DNA of 64,000 nt from Rostrohypoxylon terebratum (GCA_022497145.1 MU385872.1:310001-374000); one strand, 5' to 3'; shown: positions 35,501 through 50,242, numbered from the stretch's first letter. Translations and numbers: made by a program. The notes: generated from the letters alone by a model not told the origin.

Positions 35501-38444
35501 GGGCCCGGCCTCGTACTGCCCACACATATCGAAACGATTTGCGATGCGAGTAGGCAGATATCACATGCCTAAAGTCACTCCCACAGAGTCTTGCCCCTAT
35601 TCACCGAGTTTATTTCTACTTCGAGAGGTGGCTGCAGCTGCTCGTTACTTCTTGCATTATTTCGCCAAGGAGACAGTCAAGGACTGCGAAAAGTAGGTGT
35701 TTGAATCGGAACGACGTACAGGTACAAATTAAATAATAGGTAAATAAATTATGTGCCGAATTAGAAGCGGGTAGTTGGGTAGTGCAAATTCCAAACGTTT
35801 TTGTCGCAAACTCCTACTTCATGTGCTGCATGTAGGACCTATGGGCGTCACTAAGTTTATCTTACGACGAGAGAGATAATCTACAACGGGAAGTCACCTG
35901 GGAATTCCTTCATGCTGGACCGGAACCGCGCCTGGGGTCCGGGTCGAAAACTAATGCAAGCCCAAGCCTAAAGATCAAACATACAGGCTTGGGTTTTCAT
36001 ATATATTGTACCTGTTTGGGTTGTTATTGGGCGGGGTGACAACAAGTCGGGATCATCCCCGGAAGCCAGTCACTGCCAAGGTAGTATATGTTTAGAGCGA
36101 AAAGTACATTTTATGCTTTTTAGAGGAAACAAGGACTAGAAGCTGACTGGCGAAAGGGGGTGTGTTGAGAGAGTTGAAATTACTAACGGCAGTCCATCTG
36201 GTTTGTTATTTCCCCCATCGTACTATGTACCTCAATGACAGCGACAAAGACAAGTCAGCAAAGTATAGGTAGGTGCTTTTGCTGATGTTAACCTTGAAGA
36301 GATAAGTGTGAGACGTACTTAGACAGGTATGTATGACTGGAAACTCGGGGCTCTTCAAAATGTGAGGTAGTACAGCGATTTCGTTTCGTTTCGTCATGCC
36401 CGATGGTGTCGTGATACTCGAGAACCGATCTGAGGACTGTCGGGCTTCCTAGACTCTCTAGGCATCCCCCCTTTACGACGCAGCAGAGGGGTAGGACTTA
36501 TACGTGTTTCAACCCGTTTCAATTGTGGTGACTTATCGGTCCTTTAAGATCACTAGAATGGAGAGATTTTCCTCAGCAGGGGAACTCTAGGAATGAGTGC
36601 TCAATGCCTATCTAATAGCAGTCTGCTTATCGTTTGCTCGGCCGTAAGGTGTGGACAAATCGAGCTACAGTCTATCCTTAGAGTTCCGGAAAGCTCGAGC
36701 CGTGCCAGATCCTTTTGATCTAGGCCTCCATGGGCTCCTCCGAGAGACACAGAAACTGCCTAATGCCGTCGAGCGTACAGGGTCTACGTGGCCTAGAGCA
36801 TGTAAGTCTAATCAGTCTTCCCCGAGTCATTCTCTTACTTCACCTAATCCGGCCACTACCCGATATACTGGTTGACCATCGGTAAGCAGATGACGACAAG
36901 GTTGGGGAATCATGTCATGATCGACACGTGGACAGGGAACCCCGGGGCTGTGCGAAATTGAATGCGGGATAGCGAGAGCTCGAAAGATGGAATGTCTGCC
37001 CGAATATGAATCTATAGACTTGATTGGGAGGTTAATCAAATGAAGTGGAAGGACAAGACGATAGCTAAGCAGATGTTTCCCATGATAGGTTGGCACAGAA
37101 TTGAACTTATCCAGCTTACTGACTACAGAGATAGATAAATATCATGTATCCACGCTTGAAACCGTTCCTGATATCATTGATCTTGAATTATGACATTACA
37201 TTTGATAATAGCGTTGATGTACAAAGACCTATGGTTTAGTACGATTGGCCGTGGGATACAACGTGATGGATGTGACGGTTAGGGTATAGGATTACGGAGA
37301 TTATCTCCATGATACAGCGTATTAGGGCTCGTGACAGGCCACATGAGTAATACACTGTAGTAAATACTATCGATTAAGATTGTTGAGCCAGATCTGTGGT
37401 CTATCTAATAGTATGAATTGGAAGAAGGTACTAGAAGAGTTTGGAGAAAAGTCACCGGAGGTTAGGTAGCTCTTACGGATCTGTTGGGCGGTTGAAAACT
37501 TGAATATAGGTACGTTCTGATCTTATGATTAAGCTGTTGTCTCGTAAAAAAAAGGGGGGGGGAATTACTCAGACACGGAGCACAATAAGAACAAGGCGAG
37601 TGTTCTCTATTAGGTATGGATGACTGAATTGAACTCTAGACTGCGGCTTAATCTAGATGTAATATAGAAATACCTGGAGAACTTATTGATCGACACACAC
37701 AAGTGAGTCAAAAGTTTCCAGTAGTAAGTACCTAGATGGTCAAGTTATGATAGCATTATATATCATCTAAGAGGGTAAACAAGAGCAACTATTTTACGAA
37801 CCTTAACCTAGGTTTACTTGTAAGCTTGGTATATATAAGCAGCTTTATTTATTTTAATGACCATATTTATAAAGCATAGTGACTTCATACTTAGTACACT
37901 ATTCGAATGTTACTTAGGTTAATATTTTACTTACTTACGACTTAGATTTCATATAAAATAATGTCCTTGAAGCCTGTTAAGTATTGGAGTTGCTAGGATA
38001 TCTTAGCAATTTGTGTGCTAGTTAATTATAAAGATGTAATCTAATCTGAAGCTTTAAGACCTTTAGGTATTAGGTACTATCGTTGTGTTTATAGTTTAGT
38101 TTATTTTGTCAGATTGTAACATAGACGAACCAACCCTACGTGTTATTATATCGCTTTTAACTTAGCACCAAAAGTTAAAAGGCTTTCCTAACCTTTAATC
38201 ATCTGCCACGTTAAAGCAATGGGTGTATACATGTCGGTTCTTCGCAACTCAGGCTAAAGGGCCTTGTTTATAATACTTCATTTGACCGAAGAGCCTTCTA
38301 ATTCTATATACTTTCCGTTAAAGATATTCTAGCTTCTCGTCGACATATTTACGGGACATGTCGGAAAATATAAATTGATATTAATTATCTACTCGTACTC
38401 TTTGCAAGTTTAACCACGCCAGTACTTCTCTTATCCTCTTGTAC
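32584..38444. other. Gene-poor region, left part
   Basis: About 5.9 kb with no recognised gene. Open frames are short and lack domain-like sequence (for instance 33346-33537, 33994-34248, 36651-36875). Base composition is uneven: 37780-38420 is strongly AT-rich (individual 60-base lines have about 25-32 percent GC). One TACCTAGGTA palindrome lies at 33822-33831. No terminal repeats, transposase or reverse transcriptase motifs were identified. The region may be decayed repeat DNA or long regulatory sequence. Confidence 0.4.
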
Positions 38445-38738
38445 ATGTCTTGGCAGCTGTCTCCTTTTATTGCAGGAATATATGTTATTCCTTGGAATTT
38501 ATACAACACTCAAATACGAGAGTACGAGTTCTTGCGATCCTTCCTTGAAGGTAAAGTCAAAGGGGATCAAAACAAGGGTGTACGCATTAAAGTCTTAGAA
38601 AGACTTGAAGATTCTCAAAGGAATATTGGAATTTATACCTGGAGATTGACTTACGATACTGCAATCTACCTAGGAAAGCAGCAGTCTTGTTATGTTGACG
38701 CTAAAGGTTGTATTGTCTCATATTTGCCGGTGAGCTAG
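38445..38738 (+). CDS. Hypothetical small protein, doubtful
   Basis: An ATG-started open frame of 97 aa in AT-rich DNA, with an in-frame stop about 57 bp upstream. The product begins MSWQLSPFIAGIYVIPW and continues with a charged middle and a Tyr/Ile-rich end. Composition is protein-like but no family is recognised. A GTGAGC donor-like word lies exactly before the stop codon, so this could be an exon or a relic of a longer gene rather than a complete one. It has no signal peptide of classical form. The evidence is weak. Confidence 0.2.
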   Translation: MSWQLSPFIAGIYVIPWNLYNTQIREYEFLRSFLEGKVKGDQNKGVRIKVLERLEDSQRNIGIYTWRLTYDTAIYLGKQQSCYVDAKGCIVSYLPVS

Positions 38739-39111
38739 ACATCTTCATCCATAAGTCTCTCCTTTTTTTGTTTTTTTTTTCCTTTTTCCTCAACTACCTA
38801 CGTAATATGTTTGAAATCTAAATAAGAAAATGTACACAGCTAAAATAGATACCTATATCACCATATCAACTTTAGAGCTGGCATTGGAAGCCGGGAAGTA
38901 CAGAGGGCCATCATCTATCTAAGTTTCGCTATTACAACCCAGGTCTTTTACAGGATCTAAAGAGGGTGAGGTCCAGGAAAACTATCTACAATAACATCAG
39001 AGAGGAGTCCGGATGGTACAGTGAAAGTCTTTGAGTTACTAGCAATATCCCAAGAATTACCATGGACGTTTCTGGCATGGACCCTCTCACAAGATTAGAA
39101 GTTCCAAGGTT

Positions 39112-39143
<32 letters not shown>

Positions 39144-39164
39144 GAGACAGAGACAGAGACAGAG
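39112..39164. repeat. (GA)n microsatellite with interruptions
   Basis: A 53-base purine tract of GA dinucleotides, broken by GATA and GACA units towards its right end. Confidence 0.95.
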
Positions 39165-42100
39165 TGCTCTGCTCATCCACGAGTACGTACTTCATCTGAA
39201 TCATCCTTACGGGTAGTATCTGTATGAATCGTCTGTATTGTTTCGCTCATGTAGAGACAAAAATCCACCTGTACATTCTTTCAGACTTAATATTAACATC
39301 AATGGATTGTAATGGCAATGCATAATCCAATGAGAATTCATTCGAGGGATAATAAACGAAGTTTATTCCATTTGGCGAAATTCGTATCGCTAATCGAATC
39401 GGTACGGTATTGGCGGGATTCTGAAGGCTGCATTATTTCAGTATCTAGGAACAGGTTCCGCATCGTTGAAGAGCCATTTTATGACAACTAAAGATCATCG
39501 AGTGTTTGGGTCGATCGACGGAAGATGTAAAATAAACCGCCCTACCATCAAGTACGCATATCCGGCTCTAGGGTGGGAATGCATACTGCGCAAGCCTCGA
39601 TAGGTATCATGCGGGAAAGCGGCACCAACAAAATGGCTAGGGTGTATTCACGGGAGTGATTCCAATCATGTGGATGTTGTCTACACGCATCCGATCGCTT
39701 CCGCCGCCGCGTGAATTGCTCTTTGCTCGGGATTGAGAGATGGGTGGTCGTCGATTTTCTTCGGTATGTGGGTATGCTACTCCTAAAGTCCAATAGATAG
39801 TAAGCTTTCTGGTCGACTGTGCTGCAGGAGACCTCTATAAGCCATTCCAAGGTTATTGTTGACACTAGTTTGAGAACTAATATCAAGAAAACCGACGCAT
39901 GCTTGATGTTACGGGTTTGTGAATGCCAGGGTATTGAGTTTCTGCGATAATTGATCCCTAATGAGTAATGAGGACAGCAAGCAAAGATCAAGGGAAGAGA
40001 GTTCCCAAGGCTTTTTCTTTCAAGCTAATGGGCACGAATGGAACAATAGAAGCAAAGGAGACAAGGAATAATACCCAGGTATTTGGTAACTACCTATGGA
40101 ATACTTCCGAAGAAATTGGTAAGATGATAGTCACTGATGGCATGCTTGATGTAGTATTTGATCAAGATACTATATGGGCAGTGCCATAATCGCGAGCTTC
40201 CCGTAAATTGCAACAACATGTAGGTAGAGCAGCTAATTGGCGGATAAGCCTTGGAAATGCTTACCTACTTAAAAGAAAACTTATAATAGCCCGGATACTG
40301 GATATTGTATCTAGAGATACCTACCTACCTACCTAGGTAGGGGTAGGCAGGCAGTCATCGAGATAAAATTTTGCGACAAAAATGTCGGAACTCGAAAATC
40401 TGGGAAGTTGATACTACTAGGTCAGAATCATACACACACTCAGATAATAGTAGGTATTTTCATATACGGAAATAATTGTACCATCAGCAAGGCTAAAAAC
40501 ACATATTTTCTACCTAGGCGACTTTGATGATTTTGGTGATAACCTTAGTGACACTGTGACTTATTAGGGCTAGGTACTGGGGTATTTACAGAATCTGTTG
40601 ATTTCTCTTAGATCACAAGGGACTCATCGGTATGAAAAAAAGGAATAGCCCACATGTAAATATCAAGTTAGCACTCTTAGCTCGAGATCTCCCCGGAAAT
40701 GCACCATCCAGAAAAGTCATTCGAATTGTGTGGATAATTTCCGGTCATATATCGCTCAGGTTAATTTCCCATGACCTCACAAGAAGGCGCGGTAGTAAGC
40801 AACTTTTAGTCATCGGAAAGATGCGTGAGGAGGTACTACGCAGTCGGATCCATGTAAGTGAACACTCATCTGGAAGTCTCCGGGCCGAATACCTGTAAAA
40901 ATACCTACCTAGGTAGTCATTGATTGTAGCTCAGCAGAGCCTCATGGCATTTTACAGTAATTCTCGGTCCACTGGGTGGTTGAAGCCCAATGCACGAAAG
41001 GTTGGGTTCGCCGTCGTGACATGTTGCTGCTCCAGTATGTGCAGGATGAAAAGAAATAGGCTGGTAATGATAGGAGGGATCTCGTGCCACGTTACGAAAC
41101 TAAGATGCATACTTCTGAATATCCACTCTGTTCGGCATTTGCTCTTCTCCAGGAACTGTTCATCGGGGTCTTGTAGATATTAACAGAATGGTTCGGTTCT
41201 AGTTTGACCCTTTCACAAATTACTTGCCTTGGCAAGTACCTAGATAGGCTATGAGTCAATCATTTAAACGTCCGCCGTCTACTTCGAGCATGATCCTACC
41301 TGTAAAGCGACACAGCTATTGGAAAATCTTATATGGTTATCCAGCTCCTTTAGGATACCGTAAACAGCTACCTTGTTTAGAAAGAGCTTGAAGAGATCAC
41401 AGCAGAAAGCAGAAGCGTGGATGAATGTCGCCTCAGGGGTAGGAAAAGTGTCTGACAAATGATTTCACAGAAACCACCCCGATCTGGAAATAGGAAGCGA
41501 ACAAATGCGGAAAGTCAAACTCGAATACACGCTAGTATTGATGCAAATAGAGAGTTTGAGCAACGCGAAAGAAGACAAGAGTTGCCAAAGCTCTGCTTCG
41601 AATTAACTACCTCCTTTGGTACTTGATACATTGCGCGTCCGATGGTCGGCAGATAGGATGGGGACAGGTTTTATGAGTGTACTGTAATGTAATAGATACT
41701 CTTTCACTATCGAGACTAGCACTGTCTCTTCATTACCCACAAACCCCAAATCTTGAATGTTCAACAATCGAGAAAGATTTATATCACTAAGGACTACTAT
41801 GGGGAGTAGTGAAATGACTAACTGAGGAGGCACAGTTTCATTTGGTTCCCATGATCCTTGTTGTCGATCAAGACCCAGTGAAGCGCCAACCCGCTGACAG
41901 TTCGCCAGAAATGTCACGACACCGAGTTCTTGTGATGTAATTGGCGTGATAATCCAAGTTGATTAAGCTCCAGAACGCCCGGCTAGGCTTGAGGGGAAAG
42001 GAAAGCTGGTAAGTGGAGGAAAGGGCTTCGGGTAAGGCCCCTCTGTGCGACAGCTCGCATGCAAGACGCGCCACTTTATCAAGCAGCCTCGGTCAGGTCC

Positions 42101-43477
42101 TTGGTCGTTGTTCCTTGGAATATCCCGATGGCTGGGTGAATGAGCTGGTCCGCATCAAAGGACATTAGAATGTGATAAGGCCTCATAGTATCATTTCTAT
42201 GTAATTCTTCTGACACTTGACCTTGATGCGATGTACCTAAGCCTTGCCATCAACCTGCAGCAGATCCACACGCATACCTCCTAATTAACTCAGCTCCTTC
42301 TGGGCAACCATAGACATGGTTGTCATTATACTTGAAGGTATACACTCGAGTGCGAGACGCCGGCGCTTGTTGCGAGGAACTAACACTTACCTAGGCTCTG
42401 GAGAAGACTCTCCGAAAATACCTCACAAACTCAAGCATTGGACCTCCAAGCCAAGTTTTTGGGGGGGAAAGAGTAATTACTGAGCAGAGAGAAGGAAATT
42501 GAGATCATTCTAGCAAATATGATAAGGATATGAATGTAACGGTGGGTGGCTGCATGAGAATAGTGCATGTCGAGCCACCCCTTTTCGAAATTCTTTGCAG
42601 ACAATCCCAAAGATACGAACATGCCTAGATATGCTAGAACCCTGAAAAGGGATAGACCGAGTGTTTAAATGTCTCAGTTACTTACTCTTCCGGTAAAAAT
42701 ACTCTTGAGGTTCGGCCCCGGCTGGAATTGACCGTTGCGATCGATTCGGCTTTAGTCAGGATCCGTTCGGTAAAATATATCGACGAATAATACTGATGTC
42801 ACGCCACGATCCAACGATACCAACATGGCTTTTGCCTACTTCACAAGGTAGATATACTTAGTGATTGGTCTAGTGATCGAGATAGGTACTAGAGATTGTG
42901 CTATACATATAGATTTGTCATATCTAGTATCTAGCTAGAAAGCAGGTAATTGGAAATATACACCTAGACAGAGAGATATTATGTAAAAAACTGCTGCAAG
43001 ATAATGATAATACTACCGAAAAGGTTAGATACAGCAGCTATTTTAAGTATATTGAATTGTTAGGGGGTTTCGGGTTCATATTTTGCTATAGTGATTTTAT
43101 TTTTATTTATGATTCTATTGCTCGTCTACTAATCTACCTGGGGGCGCAATTTGTAGGATAACTTAGCTAGAGAAGCCAGCAGGCCACGACTCCTAAACCC
43201 GGGAACACGAGTCCCAACCCCAACATCCATAACCTACCATCCTTTTCATCAAGCCATCCCAAGCCTTGAGTGGTAGATTTCGTTCGCACGGTGTCCATAG
43301 CCACATAATTCATGGGGGTTAATACCTATACTTCCTGGCCGAGTATCCGTATGCATTCGTTTAAGTGCTCCTAGATCGGAAATTGAACGATTCCTAGTTA
43401 CGTCTATGGCTGTATGAGAAGGTAATGGTCAGCGAGAACCTACCATGCGATATTCAAGGTTCTAGGTAGCTGAAGTC

Positions 43478-43495
43478 TACCATGGTACCATGGTA
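43478..43495. repeat. Perfect 18-bp palindrome
   Basis: The sequence TACCATGGTACCATGGTA equals its own reverse complement. It lies in gene-poor DNA next to a CTAGGTAG word. It can be read as two overlapping copies of TACCATGGTA. Confidence 0.9.
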
Positions 43496-46400
43496 CTTTA
43501 CGTGATCAAGAAACTTTGAAAGTGAGACAGATACAGTTGCTTAAGTAGCCTGTTGGGAAGAGACTCGAACTCATGCGAGACTATTCTCATGTACCTGGCC
43601 ATGAACATCCAATGGTGATGCTGATTATAAGTTGATTGGCGGATGCATTTGCTTGCTCAGGTATTTCTACATGGTTTACATGTTCTCCTTACTTTCTTAT
43701 ACATTGACATCTCATCATCGTATCTTTGAGAATAGTTTCCCCGCATGTTGAACAATAGAGTTGAACAATAAAAAGATGTCGATAGAAAAAAAAACAGCAA
43801 CGTAATATTGGCTTCTTGTTTTCATATTTTCGGTAGCATAATACGTTTAACATGCATATGATATGTTATCCGCGCGTGGAAGTACGGAATATTTACAGTT
43901 ACCTCCATATATACATAAAAGTTGCAAGTATACGACAGTATTTCCTAAAAAGGACATACTATATACATGTCATGCACCCTTTTAAGTAGTGGGTACCCAT
44001 CATCCACAACCCTACCCCGGGAGACCCCTTGTACGACCGGGGTCATCTCTTCCCATCAAGCTTCTGATTGGCAGGATCGGTATGAATCTCACTTGCCCTG
44101 TAAGATTTTCATATACATGGAAGCTACGTACCAATCGATTGGTGTAGGTTGCCAGGGTCTTCCACACCGGTCGTTGGAAGCAAACGAACAGTGCGAATTT
44201 AAACTAGGTAAGAAGTACTTACAATATATATATATTTTTTTTTTAAATATTTGTATATAAGTATATATATAAAGAAAAAAAACTTGAATCGTTTAGTAAA
44301 TAAATGTTTTTTTCTCTCTTTAGTCTCTTCTCTTTCTTTCTCTTCAACTTCCCCCCAAAATACCAAACACGTGTCGGCCCTTCATCACATCCAAATGACG
44401 AACTAGTAGTTCTATTCATTCTACTGACTTTTCCGAAGCTTGGACCCCATGTTTGCTTTTTATTTTATCTACTCACACGTTCTCGGGATTTCCTAACTAA
44501 GCAGTAAATTTAGAAGCAAAGCCGGTGGTGGCTTGCTTGATAGGTGCCTACTTGGCTACCCACAGATCATGAATTTATGACTTACCCGGCCATGGATGGG
44601 TCCCGTCAAGAATCATTTACATCACGTCTAGAACGCCTTGTTATTTTGACGCTGAGTATCGCTACCTAGGTAGTAGCCAGGTAGTTTAAACTTTAAGTAT
44701 TTTACAGAACGATCGGCTTTTTTTTTTTACACCCCAGAAAAACAATCAGGACAGCTAACCATGTTCTCGTTACCTTGCCCGTTACCATGTGTTACCCCTG
44801 CCTCTACCGCTGCTTGGTGACATGCATGATAGCAGGCTAGGTATGTGTGTATCAGATGCCGCTGCCACTAGCTGGCCTAATACATACGGACATGATAGAA
44901 AAATTCTGATCCGGAATATGCTATTCTCGAGATCCCCGAACCCTGCTGATTGATGATTATGTAGGGGGCGTTATGGGCCCAAAACAGATACCTACCTTTA
45001 TCGAAACAGAAGAAACTATACCTACTAGGTAGGTATTCATGCTTACTTGAATACAAAACCTACCTACCCAGGTAGGTATAGTAGGTATAGTATCTATACT
45101 AAGTATTGAGTATGTAGATACCTAGTACATATCTTGCTATATGGCCGAATATGACGGCAATTTGGGCTTTTACTTGGACGCTTTGAACTGTCAGTGAGTA
45201 GTCACCTCGTACAAGATCTAGAATCGCCGCGTGGGCACTGCCTGTTCGGCATGCGCAACCTTTGTGCACCTATTTGGTCCAGAATAAGATGCTTTGGGCG
45301 AAGCATGGCTTCTCGCTACTGCTATGTCTAAGTGTGCCAAACGTGCCACTGCTGCGACTTGTAGATCATGATGTGCATTGACAGAGGAAGATTGCTGCAG
45401 CGATATTCTAGATTAACGAGTAGAGCATACAACAGCTCGCGGCCCGATCCGGATACAGAGTGATAAAAATGGTGTCTGAAAATTGTATTACGACCCAACC
45501 CGTCAGGCTGACTTCGGCATGCCGAAACTCGCCACGCACAGAGCCTGGCGCGCTTTTTTTCCCCTCAGAGTCTACCCACACATGTAAGGTTACTAGATAG
45601 TAAGCTCTCCAGAGTCCAGAGTCCAAATGATACTTTGGTGGGTTTATCCAGCCAAAAGCAGCCTCAAGGTTCTATCCTGCCATATCATCCATTTATAGAT
45701 GATATATTTCCCCAATGACTAGGTACCTGAGTAGGTACCTAATCTCACCAATCACTCTTATTATTTAACATTGAAAAAGTGACATCAGTTTAGGTCCTTA
45801 GGACCATGGTGTGTCTGGTCCCGACGAAAGCAAGCCGTGATCTAAAACAGTTCATAGTGTTACACACCCAAGCCTGGTACGGTATGTGGGGGAAGTTATC
45901 TGGGTATAATTCCTGCAGTCTATCAAACCATCGGGAACTCGCATCAACAATCATGGGTTGTAAGGAGAGAAGAGGCGTATAGTCCCACTCTCCACAGAAT
46001 TATGTAGGTATATTAATAGTTCTGCGAGAGGAGAGACACGATGAAGAAAATCCCAACTACCTAGTACTCATTCTCGTCTCTAGAAGCTACTTGGGTAGTT
46101 AGGGGATATCCTTAGCTTCATCATCCAGACATTCCGAAGTACATAGTAGCCAGCAATTTTCGTTCCCGGCCCCAGCTTAGAAACCTCGGGTAATAGGAGA
46201 AGATCATTGGTTGATTGCTTTACAGCGTGTAGACAATCACCGATCAAGTTATATTGACGACACATATCTCCTTCCCTTTGTTATCCCAGTAGATCCTCAA
46301 CTCAAGCTTCAAATCAGGTCATAGCTGTAGCATTCGGCTGTTTGGTCTCCGGTCTGGAAATGCAATCAATCACAAAGCTAGACAACGGGCAGCAATGTTT

Positions 46401-49400
46401 ATGGGCTTACCTAGTTTCGGCCGAGCATCAAAACTCTAAGCCCATATCTTGACCCAGATCTATTATTGGATTGTAGATGTTCGGTCAACCTAGTCAACGG
46501 AAATTTTAGCTTTCACATGTTGTTTCCAACGTTCTCTACTACTAGTTAAGGCTAATCTTAGGCCTTCTGTCGACTGAAACATCTAAGATCGTGGCTTCAG
46601 ATGATCAGCTGCTACGTACGTACCTTGCACATCTAACTCGGTAGGCTTGTTCAACTAACCTACGGAGAGCTATGCAGAAAAGCCATGCCGCTTCTTGGTC
46701 GGATGGTGCCGAGAGTTCATTGGAGCCATCGTTGCAGTTAAACTCGTGGGTAAGGCCATATACCAACAATATATGAGGCCAAGAGCTAGAACGATTAGTG
46801 TTAAGTAACGCAAGTGGATCCTAAGTCTCAATGATGTTCGCCCCTCAGGGAGTAGCTGTTTCTCCTAAGAAAAGTACCTATAATTTCGTACAAAGACAAT
46901 GATTTAAAGTCACTAAGAGCTCAACGATATACTACTAGGTATCTTTCGCTTTCTATATGTTACGAGAACGACATAAATCCTGGGCTCGACTGAATGGGAA
47001 AATGAGTACTAGATGATAAATCCTAGTTTTCTTTTATTACATTAAGATGAAAAAGGACCCCGGCAGCGATACTTGATGGACGGGCCTCTCTAGCTAGAAG
47101 CGGCGAGGACTAGCTTCTGAGCCGGCCAAACCGTTGTAGGCTTGTCATGCAGTTTCCCGATGACTAGACCACAACTCGGCCAAGCAAGTCCCTTACCAAT
47201 TACCAGAAGGTGTTTGTGGCGTCTCGTAGAATCACCTACGGCAGGGTACGTGCAGCAATGATGCATAGGAGAACGGAGTTCCTCTTCAACCCGTTCCCAA
47301 AGTCTCGGTGCTCCTATTTCACTTTTATTCTGTCTTCTAAAATCCTCTCAGGGTACTATTTGAGGCAAATCCTGGCAAAGAGGGAGCGGAGCTGCTATTC
47401 CAACTAGCAGTGCAAAGCCTACCTAGGTAACTATCGGCCTGTAGCTTAGGTGATACTGTAAATCATCCTAGGGAGAGGCTGGCCATTCTAATTTCAGGAA
47501 TACTAATTACAGTACCAAGCATATTTGGGGTCTGCGGCCACGCCCCGGGACTTGTTTGGCGTTGAGGCTGGAGGAACTAAAACAATATGAAGCATAAGCC
47601 CTGCAACTCGAACGGCTTCTTGCCTTGATTGTTATGGAGGAAAGATGGAGCTGAGTTGCCCAGATGCCTTGTGTCTAATCCGGCAGAATCCTCACTTGAC
47701 CTCTTCGCTTCACACGCTCCACCTTGATGCCAACGCTGATGTCAGGCACAGCCTGTACTGCCTAGACCGCGTAGATACCTGCTACCTACCTACTCATCTG
47801 TTGAATTCTTTGGCTAGGCGCATAGAGCTACACCCAACTCCCTTGTCCAGCGTATACATCACCGCGCAGCCCGCCGGTCATCAGAGGAAGCTACACGCCA
47901 GCCGCTAGTAATAAAAAAGACCGAATGCTCCTCGAGCCCTCCGCAAAATCTTCAGATAACCATAATAGTCGCTGTCTCAAAAGTCCCCCAGCTTGCACTA
48001 CCACTGCACCAACTGCTACCACTATCACTTTGCCCAATCCTAAGCGGGAATAGACAATACCCACTTCGCCTATTTGCCAGTCCTATCAAAAGATCTACCT
48101 CTGATCCTGAATCTTCAAGCACCGCAGTCAGACCGATATATGGGATTTTAGTTTTTGCTGCGAACTTGGAGAAGTCGATTTCACCCGTATGCACTACCTT
48201 GTAACACTATTACCTTTTCTGTCTCTTCTTACAAACCCCCTTAAGTCTGCGCTTCGCAGTATAAGCTATCGTACGATTCAAAGCCACCTCGTCAAGATCG
48301 AAGGCTTGCTTTGTGAGGGTATATACCTAGACTATCTTCCATCTCGAGCCTTGCGGCACTCGTGCTATCCACCTAGCTTGGTACCTATTCCCCCCCAGAA
48401 ACCTCGCATGATCTGAACGACCCCCCTTTACACTGATTCGAAGAGCAAGACAACTAAGGGTAAAAACTCCTCTGAAGTATCTACAAGACAGCTACACCGG
48501 TTTGATGCGTAGCAAGCAACGGGACAGGACCTGATTCTGGGACAACGCAAGGCTTGCTGCATATAAGAGAATAAGGTATGATGAATTGTTGATGTTCTTG
48601 GAGGCTGATAGTCACGAAGCGTCCCATGGATGCCATTCGATGGCGTCCACACAGGTTCATCCAGCTGCTACTCCGTGCTCTGTTCCGAATTAATAGACAT
48701 GGCGCCATCGACCCAAGATGGCGGTAGGCGAGTTGGTGTGCATTTAGCCTCCACCACGTTGATCAATCAGATCGCCCTAAAAAAGTCTGCAGCAGAGAAG
48801 GCAGCGCTGACACACACTTTCAGGGCCTCCCTTCGATTCGTTTAGAATATAGATATTCGCATGTTAGCGCCCCCTTCCGATAGGGAGAGCAAGTAGGTAC
48901 CTAGTTTCTTTTCTGCTCTTGTCGGGATATTGTGCAGACGCCACACACGAGATCGCGATTCAGACAAGACCAACGGCCCGCACCAAGCAGATCGCGGACC
49001 TAGAATACCCAGAAATTCTATACGCACGGAGAAGCAGACATGCAGAGAAACAGGCAGACAAGAGTGTGATGACGACTTCACCGGTGTCAATAGGTAGCAT
49101 ACGGCTGATTCAGCTTTGGCCCGTCGACGAATCCGATGCTTGAGTACCTGGCTCCTATTTGACTCGACTCGACTCGACACGGACACGACAGTATGGTACG
49201 GTACGGTACTCAGCCTAGCTGGACTCGAATCGCCTCGGCTTAATTTATCTTTTTGCATTGTTGGTTCTGCGAGATGAAGCTTGGAGCTTTCTGCGTCTTG
49301 GCTATCCCTGCACAATGAACCCCATCTGGTCCGATTTACTTTTTTTTCGTGCCTGTTTCTTGATTTTACCTACCACTCGAGCACTAATCATGTTGTTGTT

Positions 49401-50242
49401 ATTTTCGCTGAGTGGAATACGCTGACAGAGAAATTCGAACTGCCTAGGTTCATTATTTGCTGCATGACAGTGTATCTATCTCCAGTTCCAGAGCGATCAA
49501 TCACTTGGCACTGGTGGTTACAGTGGACTAACCAAAGGTCGGTGTACATCCTGGCCCCTGGACCTCTCATCTGCAAGCAGCAGCCCACTCCCTAACCCTA
49601 CCCTACCTTTTGAGATTGACATACATCAATTACTTACCTCACCAACATCTACCATGGTACTTATCCACCACCGATCGAGACTGGAAGCTGGATAGTTGAA
49701 TACGTATAGTTGAAAAAGCGAAAAAAGCGGAGAGGAAAAGATGACAAGAAGAATAAGAATAAGAAGAAGAGAAAAAGAAAAAAAAAGAATATAAGGTCTC
49801 CGCCTACGGATTATCTTACTTAAGATGGCATCTCTCACGGGTCTCATGGCTCATGGCTCATGGGTACTTTGAAGGTACATAGTACCTATAGAAGTCTCAG
49901 GACTTAGAAGAGATCCGACTTGAGCCCTGTAGACGCGCAGTCTTAACGGGAAAAGCCTTATTAGTGGATAAAACGTTTAAGCTTGGCTCTTTGAGAAGAA
50001 GCCGTTCAGTCCGTCGCCGTTACATTCTACATACCTACTCATACTACATACTACTACATACTACACACTACATCCTACAGCCTGCAGCCCACATTCTACG
50101 TTCTATGTTCTCCGTTCTACACCGGAGTCTCCCTCTGTTTTAAAGAACCCCTGCAAAGAATACGGAACTTGGGACTTGGGACTTGACACTAATGACCGTT
50201 GCCCTCTACAGCTAGCTTGCGAACCGTCTTCGAATCACCACT

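Noticed and set aside
43549..43610. tRNA-like A and B box words on the minus strand
   Set aside because: The boxes are too close together for a cloverleaf and the stems do not pair.
45789..45805. 15-base word TTAGGTCCTTAGGAC shared with 5411-5425
   Set aside because: A single 15-base repeat is expected about once or twice by chance in 64 kb, so it is not evidence of a repeat family.
49590..49612. CCCTAACCCTACCCTACC, telomere-like
   Set aside because: Only about three degenerate units inside ordinary sequence; no extended (TTAGGG)n array.
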